DNA of 21,170 nucleotides, from positions 1-21,170 of the forward strand of contig JBFHTA010000034.1 of NCBI GenBank assembly GCA_041590855.1. The letters run 5' to 3'. Positions within the stretch are counted from its first letter, which is position 1, and each line of letters begins with the position of its first letter. The stretch comes from Litoribrevibacter sp041590855 (GTDB taxonomy: Bacteria > Pseudomonadota > Gammaproteobacteria > Pseudomonadales > Litoribrevibacteraceae). The notes beneath the pieces were generated by a model. That model worked only from the letters and a program-made list of their open reading frames with translations, did no database searches and was not told the origin of the DNA. The position numbers and the translations under genes were made by a program. Below are positions 1-7,533 of this stretch, one piece after another.

Positions 1-599
1 GTAACTTCAAGAACGTTTGCTTTATCTACTGAACACAGCTTCTTGTTGCGCTTCTGAGCAGATTCAAACGCCACTTTAGCGATACGACGGATTTCAGACT
101 CTGAATACACATAGGTGTTATAACCTTCACGCTCGCCGTTTTCCAAGGTGCGAATGCCGCGAGGCTTACCAAAGTAGATACCACCGGTCAATTCACGAAC
201 AATCAGAATATCTAAACCAGACACGATCTCAGGCTTAAGAGAAGACGCATCTGCCAATTGAGGATAAAGAATCGCAGGACGCAGGTTACCAAACAATTCC
301 AAACCAGAGCGAAGACCCAACAAGCCCTTCTCAGGACGAAGCTCACGATCTTCCAGATTATCCCACTTAGGACCACCTACAGCACCAAGAAGAATCGCAT
401 CAGATGCTTTTGCCTTGGTCATAGTTTCTTCAGGAAGTGGTGTACCATGCTCATCATAGGCAGAACCACCCACAAGGCCTTCCTCTAACGTCAGACCAAG
501 ATCAAACTTATCATTAACTACGTTCAGAACTTTAACCGCTTCTGCAACGATCTCTGGACCAATACCGTCACCCGGCAAAATTAATACATTTTTAGACAT
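1..599 (-). CDS. leuB: 3-isopropylmalate dehydrogenase, N-terminal part (cut by window edge)
   Basis: LeuB oxidises and decarboxylates 3-isopropylmalate to 2-ketoisocaproate with NAD+, the third step of leucine synthesis, in the cytoplasm. About 199 codons are visible. They begin MSKNVLILPGDGIGPEI, the usual nucleotide-binding N-terminus, and continue with LLGAVGGPKW, LRSGLELFGNLRPA (substrate-binding arginines) and VRELTGGIYFGKPRG, all family hallmarks. The 3' half, with the metal-binding aspartates, lies beyond base 1. The start ATG is at 597-599, with a purine-rich GAGAAAG just upstream. The gene lies 163 bases downstream of leuD on the same strand, so it is probably in the leuCDB transcript, although the gap leaves room for its own promoter. 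The identity is secure; only the missing end prevents a full description. Confidence 0.95.
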   Translation of the reverse strand, partial: MSKNVLILPGDGIGPEIVAEAVKVLNVVNDKFDLGLTLEEGLVGGSAYDEHGTPLPEETMTKAKASDAILLGAVGGPKWDNLEDRELRPEKGLLGLRSGLELFGNLRPAILYPQLADASSLKPEIVSGLDILIVRELTGGIYFGKPRGIRTLENGEREGYNTYVYSESEIRRIAKVAFESAQKRNKKLCSVDKANVLEV

Positions 600-646
600 T
601 ATCTTTCTCGCTTTCAGCTCAAGGACGCCAGACGTGCGACAGTAAA

Positions 647-662
647 TGTACAACTGTACAAC
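647..662. repeat. Tandem 8-bp direct repeat in the leuD-leuB gap
   Basis: The octamer TGTACAAC occurs twice back to back. Each copy contains the palindrome TGTACA. It lies in the 163-base spacer between leuD and leuB, about 48 bases upstream of the leuB start. It could be chance or part of a regulator site; nothing else in the sequence decides this. Confidence 0.4.
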
Positions 663-762
663 GTCCAACACAGAGCCAATTCATTAATTTAACTGTTTAA
701 CTTAATCGCAATAAACCAATGGAGATGAGCACATATAACGCCTCTCATCTCACATCAATCAT

Positions 763-1410
763 TTACTTAACCACATCAAACAACCATGGCTGGGACGCAC
801 GACGCTTTTCTTCGTAGGCACGAATGTCATCCGCATCCTGTAACGTCAAACCGATATCATCCAAACCGTTAATTAAACAATGCTTGCGGAACGGGTCGAC
901 CTCAAAAGCAATCTCTTCACCGCTAGGCTTAATCACTTTTTGGTTTTCCAAATCAACCGTCAGTTGATAGCCTTCCTGCTCTGCCACCTCTTTAAACAAC
1001 TGATCGACGATAGCCTCATCCAAAATAATCGGTAACAAACCATTCTTAAAACAGTTATTAAAGAAAATATCCGCGTAGCTTGGCGCAATAATCGCTCTAA
1101 ATCCGAAGTCTTCCAACGCCCAAGGCGCGTGCTCACGGCTTGATCCACAACCAAAGTTTTCACGAGCCAACAACACAGATGCGCCCTGATATCGAGGCTG
1201 ATTCAATACGAAATCCGGGTTCAACGGACGACCACTGTTATCTGCATCCGGCTTACCTTCATCCAGATAACGCAACTCATCAAACAGGTTTGGCCCAAAG
1301 CCACTTCGCTTGATGGACTTCAAAAACTGTTTCGGGATAATCATGTCCGTATCGACATTGGCACGATCCATAGGCGCTGCAATGCCTTGATGCACTGTAA
1401 ATTTTTTCAT
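763..1410 (-). CDS. leuD: 3-isopropylmalate dehydratase small subunit
   Basis: LeuD is the swivelling-domain subunit of isopropylmalate isomerase. With LeuC it converts 2-isopropylmalate to 3-isopropylmalate in the cytoplasm. The 215-residue protein has the family N-terminus (MDRANVDTDMIIPKQFLK, about residues 14-31) and the signature ENFGCGSSREHAPWAL at about 84-99, whose Ser/Arg residues contact substrate. The length is normal for the proteobacterial type, slightly longer than E. coli LeuD. It starts 21 bases after the leuC stop, with an AAGGAGAG Shine-Dalgarno just before the ATG, so it is co-transcribed with leuC. No irregularity is seen. Confidence 0.97.
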   Translation of the reverse strand: MKKFTVHQGIAAPMDRANVDTDMIIPKQFLKSIKRSGFGPNLFDELRYLDEGKPDADNSGRPLNPDFVLNQPRYQGASVLLARENFGCGSSREHAPWALEDFGFRAIIAPSYADIFFNNCFKNGLLPIILDEAIVDQLFKEVAEQEGYQLTVDLENQKVIKPSGEEIAFEVDPFRKHCLINGLDDIGLTLQDADDIRAYEEKRRASQPWLFDVVK

Positions 1411-1431
1411 AGCAAACTCTCCTTCAGCACC

Positions 1432-2865
1432 TTAAGCGTTTTCATTCATGAATGCGTTAACATCAACAAAGTGACCTGCAATCGCCGCAGCCGCAGCCAT
1501 TGCCGGACTGACAAGATGCGTACGTCCGCCGTACCCCTGGCGCCCCTCGAAATTACGGTTAGAGGTTGACGCACAATGCTCACCATTACCCAACTTATCA
1601 GCATTCATTGCCAAACACATGGAACAACCCGGCTCGCGCCATTCAAGGCCCGCGTCGATAAAGATCTTGTCCAGCCCTTCCTGTTCTGCTTGCTGTTTAA
1701 CCAAGCCAGAACCAGGAACAACCAACGCCTGTTTCAGAGTAGAGGCGACCTTCTTGCCTTTAACCACCTCTGCTGCGGCACGAAGATCTTCGATACGTGA
1801 GTTCGTACAAGAGCCAATGAAGACGCGATCCAACTGAATATCAGTAATTTTCTGACCGGCTTCCAAGCCCATGTATACCAAAGCACGTTCAATAGCTGAG
1901 CGTTTTACCGGATCAGACTCAGATTCCGGCGTTGGTACGGTATCATCAATAGACACAACTTGTTCTGGAGACGTCCCCCAGGTAACTTGCGGCTTAATGT
2001 CTTCTGCTTTAATCTCAACAACCTGATCGAATACGGCATCCTCGTCAGACACCAAAGTCTTCCAATATTCAACCGCTTGATCCCACTGCTCACCTTTCGG
2101 CGCATAAGTACGACCTTTCACGTATTCAGCAGTAATCTCATCGAACGCAACCATACCTACACGCGCACCGGCTTCAATCGCCATGTTACACATAGTCATG
2201 CGACCTTCCATGCTCATGGAACGAATTGCACTGCCACCAAATTCCATCGCACAACCGTTACCGCCAGCGGTACCGATTACACCGATAACATGCAACACAA
2301 CATCTTTACCAGTAATGCCTTTACCTAATTCACCTTCGACCTTAATAAGCAGGTTCTTCATCTTACGCTGAATCAAGCATTGAGTAGCCATGACGTGTTC
2401 AACTTCGGAGGTTCCGATACCATGAGCTAGCGCCGCAAACGCACCGTGTGTTGCAGTGTGTGAATCACCACACACGACTGTCATCCCCGGAAGCGTTGCA
2501 CCTTGTTCCGGCCCAACCACGTGAACGATGCCTTGACGGATATCCTGCATTTTGAATTCAACAATACCGAACTCATCGCAGTTCTCGTCCAATGTCTTCA
2601 CCTGAATTTTAGAAACAGGATCAACAATGCCTTCGATACCTACTTCACGCTCATTGGCAGTGGTTGGAACATTATGATCCGGCGTTGCCAGGTTGGCATC
2701 CAAACGCCAAGGCTGACGCCCAGCCAAACGCAGGCCTTCAAACGCTTGCGGAGATGTCACTTCATGCAGTAGTTGACGATCGATATAAATTAGCGCAGTA
2801 CCATCTTCGCGCTCTTTAACAACGTGGGATTCCCACAATTTGTCATACAGAGTTTTACCCGCCAT
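1432..2865 (-). CDS. leuC: 3-isopropylmalate dehydratase large subunit
   Basis: LeuC is the aconitase-like catalytic subunit carrying the [4Fe-4S] cluster of isopropylmalate isomerase, which pairs with LeuD in leucine synthesis. The 477 residues include VCGDSHTATHGAFAALA (about 131-147) and the three cluster cysteines: C353 in GSCTNSRIEDL, and C414 and C417 in PGCSMCLAMN. The C-terminal SNRNFEGRQG block is also present. The length is close to E. coli LeuC (466). The ATG at 2863-2865 is preceded by GAGGAG six bases upstream, which settles the start. It is the first gene of the leuC-leuD(-leuB) run and is divergent from a LysR-type regulator, the usual topology for a LysR protein controlling its neighbour. 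Confidence 0.98.
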   Translation of the reverse strand: MAGKTLYDKLWESHVVKEREDGTALIYIDRQLLHEVTSPQAFEGLRLAGRQPWRLDANLATPDHNVPTTANEREVGIEGIVDPVSKIQVKTLDENCDEFGIVEFKMQDIRQGIVHVVGPEQGATLPGMTVVCGDSHTATHGAFAALAHGIGTSEVEHVMATQCLIQRKMKNLLIKVEGELGKGITGKDVVLHVIGVIGTAGGNGCAMEFGGSAIRSMSMEGRMTMCNMAIEAGARVGMVAFDEITAEYVKGRTYAPKGEQWDQAVEYWKTLVSDEDAVFDQVVEIKAEDIKPQVTWGTSPEQVVSIDDTVPTPESESDPVKRSAIERALVYMGLEAGQKITDIQLDRVFIGSCTNSRIEDLRAAAEVVKGKKVASTLKQALVVPGSGLVKQQAEQEGLDKIFIDAGLEWREPGCSMCLAMNADKLGNGEHCASTSNRNFEGRQGYGGRTHLVSPAMAAAAAIAGHFVDVNAFMNENA

Positions 2866-2935
2866 TTTATTCTCCTCATCACTAAATAATCTGGCTTAAT
2901 TCTATGCTTGGGGCCTTACTTCGAGGCGTTCCGAT

Positions 2936-2955
2936 CTTATGGAGTGCATACTAAG
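2936..2955. promoter_or_regulatory. Candidate LysR-type operator between leuC and the LysR gene
   Basis: CTTA at 2936-2939 and TAAG at 2952-2955 form an interrupted dyad containing the TTA-N12-TAA spacing typical of T-N11-A LysR boxes. It sits midway in the 171-base divergent intergenic region. A possible leuC -10 (TAGAAT on the minus strand, 2904-2899) lies downstream, which would place the dyad near -53. No good -35 hexamer precedes that -10, as expected of an activator-dependent promoter. The half-sites are only four bases long, so this is tentative. Confidence 0.3.
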
Positions 2956-3036
2956 CCCTTACAAAAATAAAATAAATTCATATTTTTTATAGATGAGATA
3001 AAATAAAGTTATTCGAGTCTCCTTCATGAGAACAAA

Positions 3037-3906
3037 ATGGATACACAATCTTTAAAAGCATTTTTAGCTGTCGCCAAACATAAGTCTTTCTCTGAAGCTG
3101 CAGAAGAGCTGTATCTGACTCAACCTGCGGTAAGTAAACGGGTTTCAACACTTGAGGAACAATTAGGCACCAAACTGTTTGATCGAGTAGGCAGAAAGGT
3201 ATCTCTAACCCCATCAGGGTGTGCACTTTTGCCCAAAGCCAAACAAATTCTGCACCTAATCAAATCTACAGAACAAGAACTGCACAACCTTTCTCTTCAA
3301 GTCAGTGGCTCATTAGAAATCATCTGTAGCCACCACGTGGGATTACATCGATTACCTCCTATTTTGAAAGCCTATTCACAACGTTATCCGGACGTAGATT
3401 TGAAGATAGAGTTTTGGGAATCAGAAAGCGGCTACGATCAAGTACTTCATGGCGATAAGGAAATGGCATTAATCACGCTTGCTCCCACACCTCATCCCAG
3501 CCTGATCAGTAAAGCCATCTGGCATGACCAAATGCATTTCGTATGCAGTCAGGATCACCCTCTAGCTAGTATGCCCAAACCAGCGTTAGAAGACCTGGCC
3601 AATCATAAGGCCATCTTACCCAGCCCCAACACCTTCACCCGTCAGAAGGTGGAAAATCTGTTCTCAGACACACACGTCAGTCTGGACGTCGTAACATCGA
3701 CAAACTATTTGGACACCATCAAGATGATGGTATCGATTGGTTACGGTTGGAGTGTACTTCCGGAATCCCTGTGTTCAGAACTCCACATTCTTAACCTCAA
3801 CACAAACATGAGCAGCCGCCAGCTTGGCTACGTTATTCACAAGCATCACTCGTTAACAAATGCCGCTAAGGCTCTAATTGAGTTACTGGAAGAATACGAG
3901 CAATAA
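3037..3906 (+). CDS. LysR-family transcriptional regulator, likely controlling the leu genes
   Basis: This is a DNA-binding regulator of 289 residues, the normal LysR length. Residues 1-60 form the winged helix-turn-helix (FLAVAKHKSFSEAAEEL, then TQPAVSKRVSTLEEQLG and LFDRVGRKVSLT). A periplasmic-binding-protein-like effector domain follows from about residue 90, beginning with SLEIICSHHVG. It is transcribed divergently from leuC across 171 bases. A LysR gene at this position beside leuC also occurs in pseudomonads (from memory), so leucine-pathway control is the best inference, but the effector cannot be read from sequence. The ATG at 3037 has only a weak Shine-Dalgarno (GAGAAC). It ends at a hairpin shared with the convergent gene. 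Confidence 0.9.
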   Translation: MDTQSLKAFLAVAKHKSFSEAAEELYLTQPAVSKRVSTLEEQLGTKLFDRVGRKVSLTPSGCALLPKAKQILHLIKSTEQELHNLSLQVSGSLEIICSHHVGLHRLPPILKAYSQRYPDVDLKIEFWESESGYDQVLHGDKEMALITLAPTPHPSLISKAIWHDQMHFVCSQDHPLASMPKPALEDLANHKAILPSPNTFTRQKVENLFSDTHVSLDVVTSTNYLDTIKMMVSIGYGWSVLPESLCSELHILNLNTNMSSRQLGYVIHKHHSLTNAAKALIELLEEYEQ

Positions 3907-3936
3907 AAAAGCGCCGACCCTAAGGCCGGCGCTTTG
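3907..3936. terminator. Bidirectional rho-independent terminator
   Basis: AAAGCGCCG pairs with CGGCGCTTT around a ten-base loop. On the minus strand the hairpin is followed by six T residues, making a strong terminator for the DUF2189 gene. On the plus strand only three Ts follow, so it would stop the LysR gene less efficiently. It begins directly at the LysR stop codon. Confidence 0.85.
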
Positions 3937-3958
3937 ACACCACTGATTGGTAACCTGG

Positions 3959-4714
3959 CTAAATTACAAAGGCTCGCTGATATAAATGCCACGTAGCATG
4001 AGCCAAGAAGGGGAACAGAATAATAAAGCCTACCAAACCAGTGGCAAACCCAACTATCGTACAAATCCCTACTATAAATGCCCATCCCAGCATTACTCCC
4101 TTATTGTCAGCCACAGCCTTTAAACTCGCCACACTGGCACTGACAACATCCACTGGCTTATGCACCATCATTGGTAAGCCAAATACAGTCACACCGAACA
4201 CAAGCGCACAGAACAATGCTCCAACGGCCGAGCCCACGATAAAGAAGGGCACCATTTCCATTACGGTCATGGTTTCCGGCATCAGCGCATGTACTACACT
4301 CGCCATTCGCATCCAGAAAATCATAATTAACATCAAGCCAAAGCCTAAAGCCACCACATCAAAGAACGCCCCGGATTTCATCGCCTGAAAAGAATGCATC
4401 AAGGTCGGCGGTTTGCCTTTATTGAGTTGCCGGCTCAGATCATAAATTCCAACAGCAAACAGAGGTCCGGCCAGCATTGCACCGATAAACAGAGCAAAGA
4501 ATAGGTATGGACGATCAGATACGTAGGTCAAAGCAACCATTGCGTATCCCGCCAATACAAACACCAATCCATAAAACATACTCACCCATTTAGTAGCACG
4601 AAAATCAATCCATCCATGATGAATGGCTTGCTGAATATCATGCATTGATAACGGTCTCGCCGCGCTGGGTGTTTCCGCTCTTACAGCTTCTTGCTTTTTA
4701 ATCACTTGTGGCAT
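3959..4714 (-). CDS. DUF2189 family integral membrane protein
   Basis: This 251-residue inner-membrane protein has no defined reaction. A cytoplasmic N-terminus of about 42 residues carries the family motif HHGWIDFRATKWVSMFYGL (about 32-50). It is followed by hydrophobic segments near 44-64, 70-92, 116-137, 153-181 and 206-236. The C-terminus FPFLAHATWHLYQRAFV (about 234-250) is the characteristic DUF2189 ending. DUF2189 proteins are common in Alpha- and Gammaproteobacteria; some sit near respiratory genes, but nothing here links it to them. It converges on the LysR gene and is divergent from the phosphatase gene across 96 bases. The family assignment is confident; the function is unknown. 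Confidence 0.85.
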   Translation of the reverse strand: MPQVIKKQEAVRAETPSAARPLSMHDIQQAIHHGWIDFRATKWVSMFYGLVFVLAGYAMVALTYVSDRPYLFFALFIGAMLAGPLFAVGIYDLSRQLNKGKPPTLMHSFQAMKSGAFFDVVALGFGLMLIMIFWMRMASVVHALMPETMTVMEMVPFFIVGSAVGALFCALVFGVTVFGLPMMVHKPVDVVSASVASLKAVADNKGVMLGWAFIVGICTIVGFATGLVGFIILFPFLAHATWHLYQRAFVI

Positions 4715-4810
4715 ATCAGTTCCCCCAAACTTCTACTTGCTACATACTTAAAATTAGCAGGCGCCACTCCAACTGCTTAATTTTTAACCACCACTTATCG
4801 GAAAAGCAGG

Positions 4811-5626
4811 ATGACTCAGCCCAAAAACAGCCCAGATAGATTCAAAATTGCATACCAATTAGCCCTCGAAGCCGGAGAAATTATCCAACAGGCGAGATTG
4901 AGAAACGACTTTAAACAGGAATACAAACAACATCAGGAATTGGTGACTAGCACAGACCAACTTGTGGATAACTTTCTGATCCAAAAATTAAACCGCCACT
5001 TCCCTCAAGATCAGTTCTTAACAGAAGAAAGCTACACATCCGACATGCAGTCTACCTTTGACTTTAACAAGCCGACCTGGGTGATAGACCCCATCGACGG
5101 CACCGTTAACTTCGCTTTAGGTCACCCCCAAGTGGCTGTTTCCATCGCTTTCGTAAATCAAGGCCAAGTCCAGTTCGGTATAGTTCATTGCCCGTTTCTA
5201 AATGAAACCTTTCATGCTGCACTCAAAAAAGGGGCCTATCTGAACCAGCAATTAATAAATACTGCCGAGTGCGACAATTTGAGCGATGCACTGATTGCCA
5301 CCGGGTTACCCTACGACAAGTCCAATATTTCAGACCTACTACCCAACCTTAATAACATCATCACACATGCCCGTGATATTCGAAGGAATGGCTCTGCAGC
5401 AATTGATCTCTGCTGGGTTGCATGTGGCCGGTTGCAAGCGTATTACGAAACAGTTCAACCCTGGGACATGGCTGCAGGCAGACTTATCGCTGAAGAAGCG
5501 GGAGCATTTTGTGGCCACTTTGGAACATCGCTCAAGCCAAAGCACTTAATTCCTGATCTGCATAGCGAACAGCTGTTAGTGTGCTCACCCCCACTCATAT
5601 CACAACTCAAAGCACTGCTTATGTGA
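4811..5626 (+). CDS. Inositol monophosphatase family protein
   Basis: This is a 271-residue Mg2+-dependent sugar or inositol phosphatase of the IMPase/SuhB/CysQ superfamily, presumably cytoplasmic. The metal site is intact: E72 in LTEES, D93 and D96 in WVIDPIDGTVNF (residues 90-101), and D219 in QPWDMAAGRLIAEEAGA. RRNGSAAIDLCWVACGRL (about 191-208) is the usual substrate-side segment. The sequence fits the inositol-1-monophosphatase branch better than CysQ or fructose-bisphosphatase, but the natural substrate cannot be fixed. It is probably a second paralogue beside a canonical suhB elsewhere (inference). The start ATG has GGA eight bases upstream. No terminator is visible after the stop. Confidence 0.88.
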   Translation: MTQPKNSPDRFKIAYQLALEAGEIIQQARLRNDFKQEYKQHQELVTSTDQLVDNFLIQKLNRHFPQDQFLTEESYTSDMQSTFDFNKPTWVIDPIDGTVNFALGHPQVAVSIAFVNQGQVQFGIVHCPFLNETFHAALKKGAYLNQQLINTAECDNLSDALIATGLPYDKSNISDLLPNLNNIITHARDIRRNGSAAIDLCWVACGRLQAYYETVQPWDMAAGRLIAEEAGAFCGHFGTSLKPKHLIPDLHSEQLLVCSPPLISQLKALLM

Positions 5627-5808
5627 CCTGCCAGCAGGAGAAGTAATATTTGGAAATATCCTTAAAGAAACTGCACCGGAGGCCGACAATTAGACTAATA
5701 TTTAACAACTCTAGTTGGCTCACAGTTAAACTCGCGTTACTAGGGAACCTCTGAATAAGTCCGCCCTGGCTCCCCAGTGCTTCGCCTAAAAAGTGCAAGG
5801 AAATACAT

Positions 5809-6900
5809 ATGTGGTTTGGTAATAAACAAGAAGTTGAGAACCTCAAAAGTAAAAATTCAAAGCTGCTGCAAGAAGTGAATCAACTTTCAACGACTTGCCA
5901 ACAAAAAGACGAAGAAATCGAATCACTTAAGCAAGAGCTGGCGACCCTTTCAAAGAAAGGCAAAGAAAATGATGTGGTCAAACTGATATCCAGTTCAACC
6001 AAGGCCATAAACGAAGTCAGACAGTCCGTCGCCAGTACCAGTGACCAAATGATTTCCGAGCGCGAACGATTAAATGGCTCGCAACAGCTTTTCGATGAAA
6101 GCTCTACACTATTGACCAGCACTAAGGACGCCGTTGAATCTATTCGCGATACCGCCATGGATAGCGTTACCAGCATTCAACAACTTCGTACCGTTGCTGA
6201 ACAAATCAGCACCTTTGTCGGCGCCATCAATAATATTTCAGAGCAGACCAACTTACTTGCATTAAACGCTGCTATTGAAGCGGCACGAGCCGGTGAGCAA
6301 GGGCGCGGGTTCGCAGTTGTGGCAGACGAAGTACGGGCACTGGCACAGAGAGCCGGAGAAGCCGCCTCTGAGATTTCAAATCTGGTAGAAAATATCGATA
6401 AACAAACACGTGATGTCGATGCTCGAAGCCAGCAAATGGCAGAAAAATGCGAAGATGTGGTAATCAATAACGATCAAATCATTAGCTCCGTCAATCAAGT
6501 CATTGAAATCGCAAAGACCATGCTTTCAACTATCGACGGTTGCAGCGAGCAATCTTTCGTACAAACATCGTCCCTGGATCACATCATCTGGAAGTCCAAA
6601 GTGTATGATCATTTAGCCAAGCAATCTTCAATCTCAGAAAACGAGCTTGAAGACCACAGAAACTGTCGACTGGGTGACTGGTATACCCACGGGCTTGGCA
6701 ACCAGAAATTCAGCCATTTAAGATCTTTCCAGCGCCTGGAAGAACCTCATAAACAGATGCATGAGTATGGTCGGGCGGCAGTGAGCGCATTTAATCAAGG
6801 CAATGAAGCAGAAGCACTAAATCAGGCACGCATGATGGAAAGTGCCAGCGATCAAGTTCAACGCTGCTTATACGACCTCTTAAATGAGATCGAAAATTAA
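5809..6900 (+). CDS. Soluble methyl-accepting chemotaxis protein with C-terminal CZB zinc domain
   Basis: This 363-residue chemoreceptor has no signal peptide and no transmembrane segment, so it should be cytoplasmic. Residues 5-50 are a charged coiled coil. Residues about 120-200 hold the conserved signalling hairpin tip (ISEQTNLLALNAAIEAARAG, then GRGFAVVADEVRALAQR) that contacts CheW and CheA. The C-terminus (about 250-345) is a chemoreceptor zinc-binding (CZB) domain. Its 3His/1Cys ligand set appears complete: H258 in LDHIIWK, C286 in HRNCRLGDWY, and H314 and H318 in EPHKQMH. Related CZB proteins sense zinc or oxidants such as hypochlorite. No che gene is nearby, so it must feed a pathway encoded elsewhere. 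AAGGAA six bases before the ATG supports the start. Confidence 0.92.
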   Translation: MWFGNKQEVENLKSKNSKLLQEVNQLSTTCQQKDEEIESLKQELATLSKKGKENDVVKLISSSTKAINEVRQSVASTSDQMISERERLNGSQQLFDESSTLLTSTKDAVESIRDTAMDSVTSIQQLRTVAEQISTFVGAINNISEQTNLLALNAAIEAARAGEQGRGFAVVADEVRALAQRAGEAASEISNLVENIDKQTRDVDARSQQMAEKCEDVVINNDQIISSVNQVIEIAKTMLSTIDGCSEQSFVQTSSLDHIIWKSKVYDHLAKQSSISENELEDHRNCRLGDWYTHGLGNQKFSHLRSFQRLEEPHKQMHEYGRAAVSAFNQGNEAEALNQARMMESASDQVQRCLYDLLNEIEN

Positions 6901-6910
6901 TCGCATTCTC

Positions 6911-6948
6911 ATCAATAAGCCAACGACGACCGTTGGCTTTTTTGATGA
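6911..6948 (+). terminator. Rho-independent terminator after the chemoreceptor gene
   Basis: AAGCCAACG (6917-6925), loop ACGAC, CGTTGGCTT (6931-6939), then a T run to 6943. It begins about 16 bases after the chemoreceptor stop. Flanking ATCAA and TTGAT could extend the stem. Confidence 0.9.
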
Positions 6949-7070
6949 TATCAATGTTATTTCATGACAACCATTCCTTACAAACACCGGAACTGAGAGA
7001 AATTCCGCGTTATTTTTGAGCATTAGTTCACACCTTGGCGCCAAAACTTTGTCATTTTCCAAAATATGAA

Positions 7071-7098
7071 TAGACCAAAAAATAATCATTCATATAAT
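7071..7098 (+). promoter_or_regulatory. Sigma70-type promoter for the 110-residue ORF
   Basis: A perfect -10 TATAAT at 7093-7098 follows TAGACC (7071-7076, 4 of 6 to TTGACA) with a 16-base spacer. The predicted start near 7105 leaves a leader of about 22 bases with a strong AAAGGAAG ribosome site. A TTGACA at 7099 lies too close to the gene to serve as a -35. Confidence 0.55.
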
Positions 7099-7126
7099 TG
7101 ACAAGAAAAAGTACAAAGGAAGCGCA

Positions 7127-7459
7127 ATGCTTAGACACCTCAAGTTTCGCCCGTATATTAGACGCCTTCATGGAACCGAAGAAGCGCACGATTTATTAAC
7201 CCAGGTTCAACTTGGCTTCTATATAAAACTGCTTCGGGAAAAAGAAATTAAAAAAGCTTACGTGCTGACTCAAAGAGGCTTTTCTAATCACGTGATCGCA
7301 GTTGCCAGTAATAAATCGGATTTAATGTCGAAAGTAGAGTCGTTGGAAGAAAATAACCAAACCGACCTAAAACGCTGGAGTATTAACACTCAAAAACAGC
7401 TGAATGCTTCCCACACTCATGGTGGAAACCCGGTATTTATTAACCTCAGCCAATCCTGA
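7127..7459 (+). CDS. Hypothetical protein, 110 residues
   Basis: I do not recognise this protein. It is small and basic, with no signal peptide, membrane segment or cysteine. The N-terminus is arginine-rich (MLRHLKFRPYIRRLHG), the middle looks like a mixed helix/strand fold (residues 20-75), and the C-terminus is polar (HTHGGNPVFINLSQS). Coding is supported by an AAAGGAAG Shine-Dalgarno with good spacing, a perfect -10 upstream and a terminator separating it from the previous gene. It stops 74 bases before the acyltransferase gene on the same strand, with no terminator seen between, so the two may be co-transcribed. No function can be assigned. Confidence 0.7.
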   Translation: MLRHLKFRPYIRRLHGTEEAHDLLTQVQLGFYIKLLREKEIKKAYVLTQRGFSNHVIAVASNKSDLMSKVESLEENNQTDLKRWSINTQKQLNASHTHGGNPVFINLSQS

Positions 7460-7533
7460 TTTATTCTATCTACTCGAAAAACTTGTGACTCTGGGATTAC
7501 ATCTGTAAGCTCTGCGAAAAAAAGAGCCTACTC

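Noticed and set aside
5631..5642. CCTGC/GCAGG as a terminator after the phosphatase gene
   Set aside because: The loop would be only two bases and no T run follows.
7099..7104. TTGACA as a -35 element
   Set aside because: A -10 at the right distance would fall on the start codon of the 110-residue ORF; the perfect TATAAT just upstream is the better promoter.
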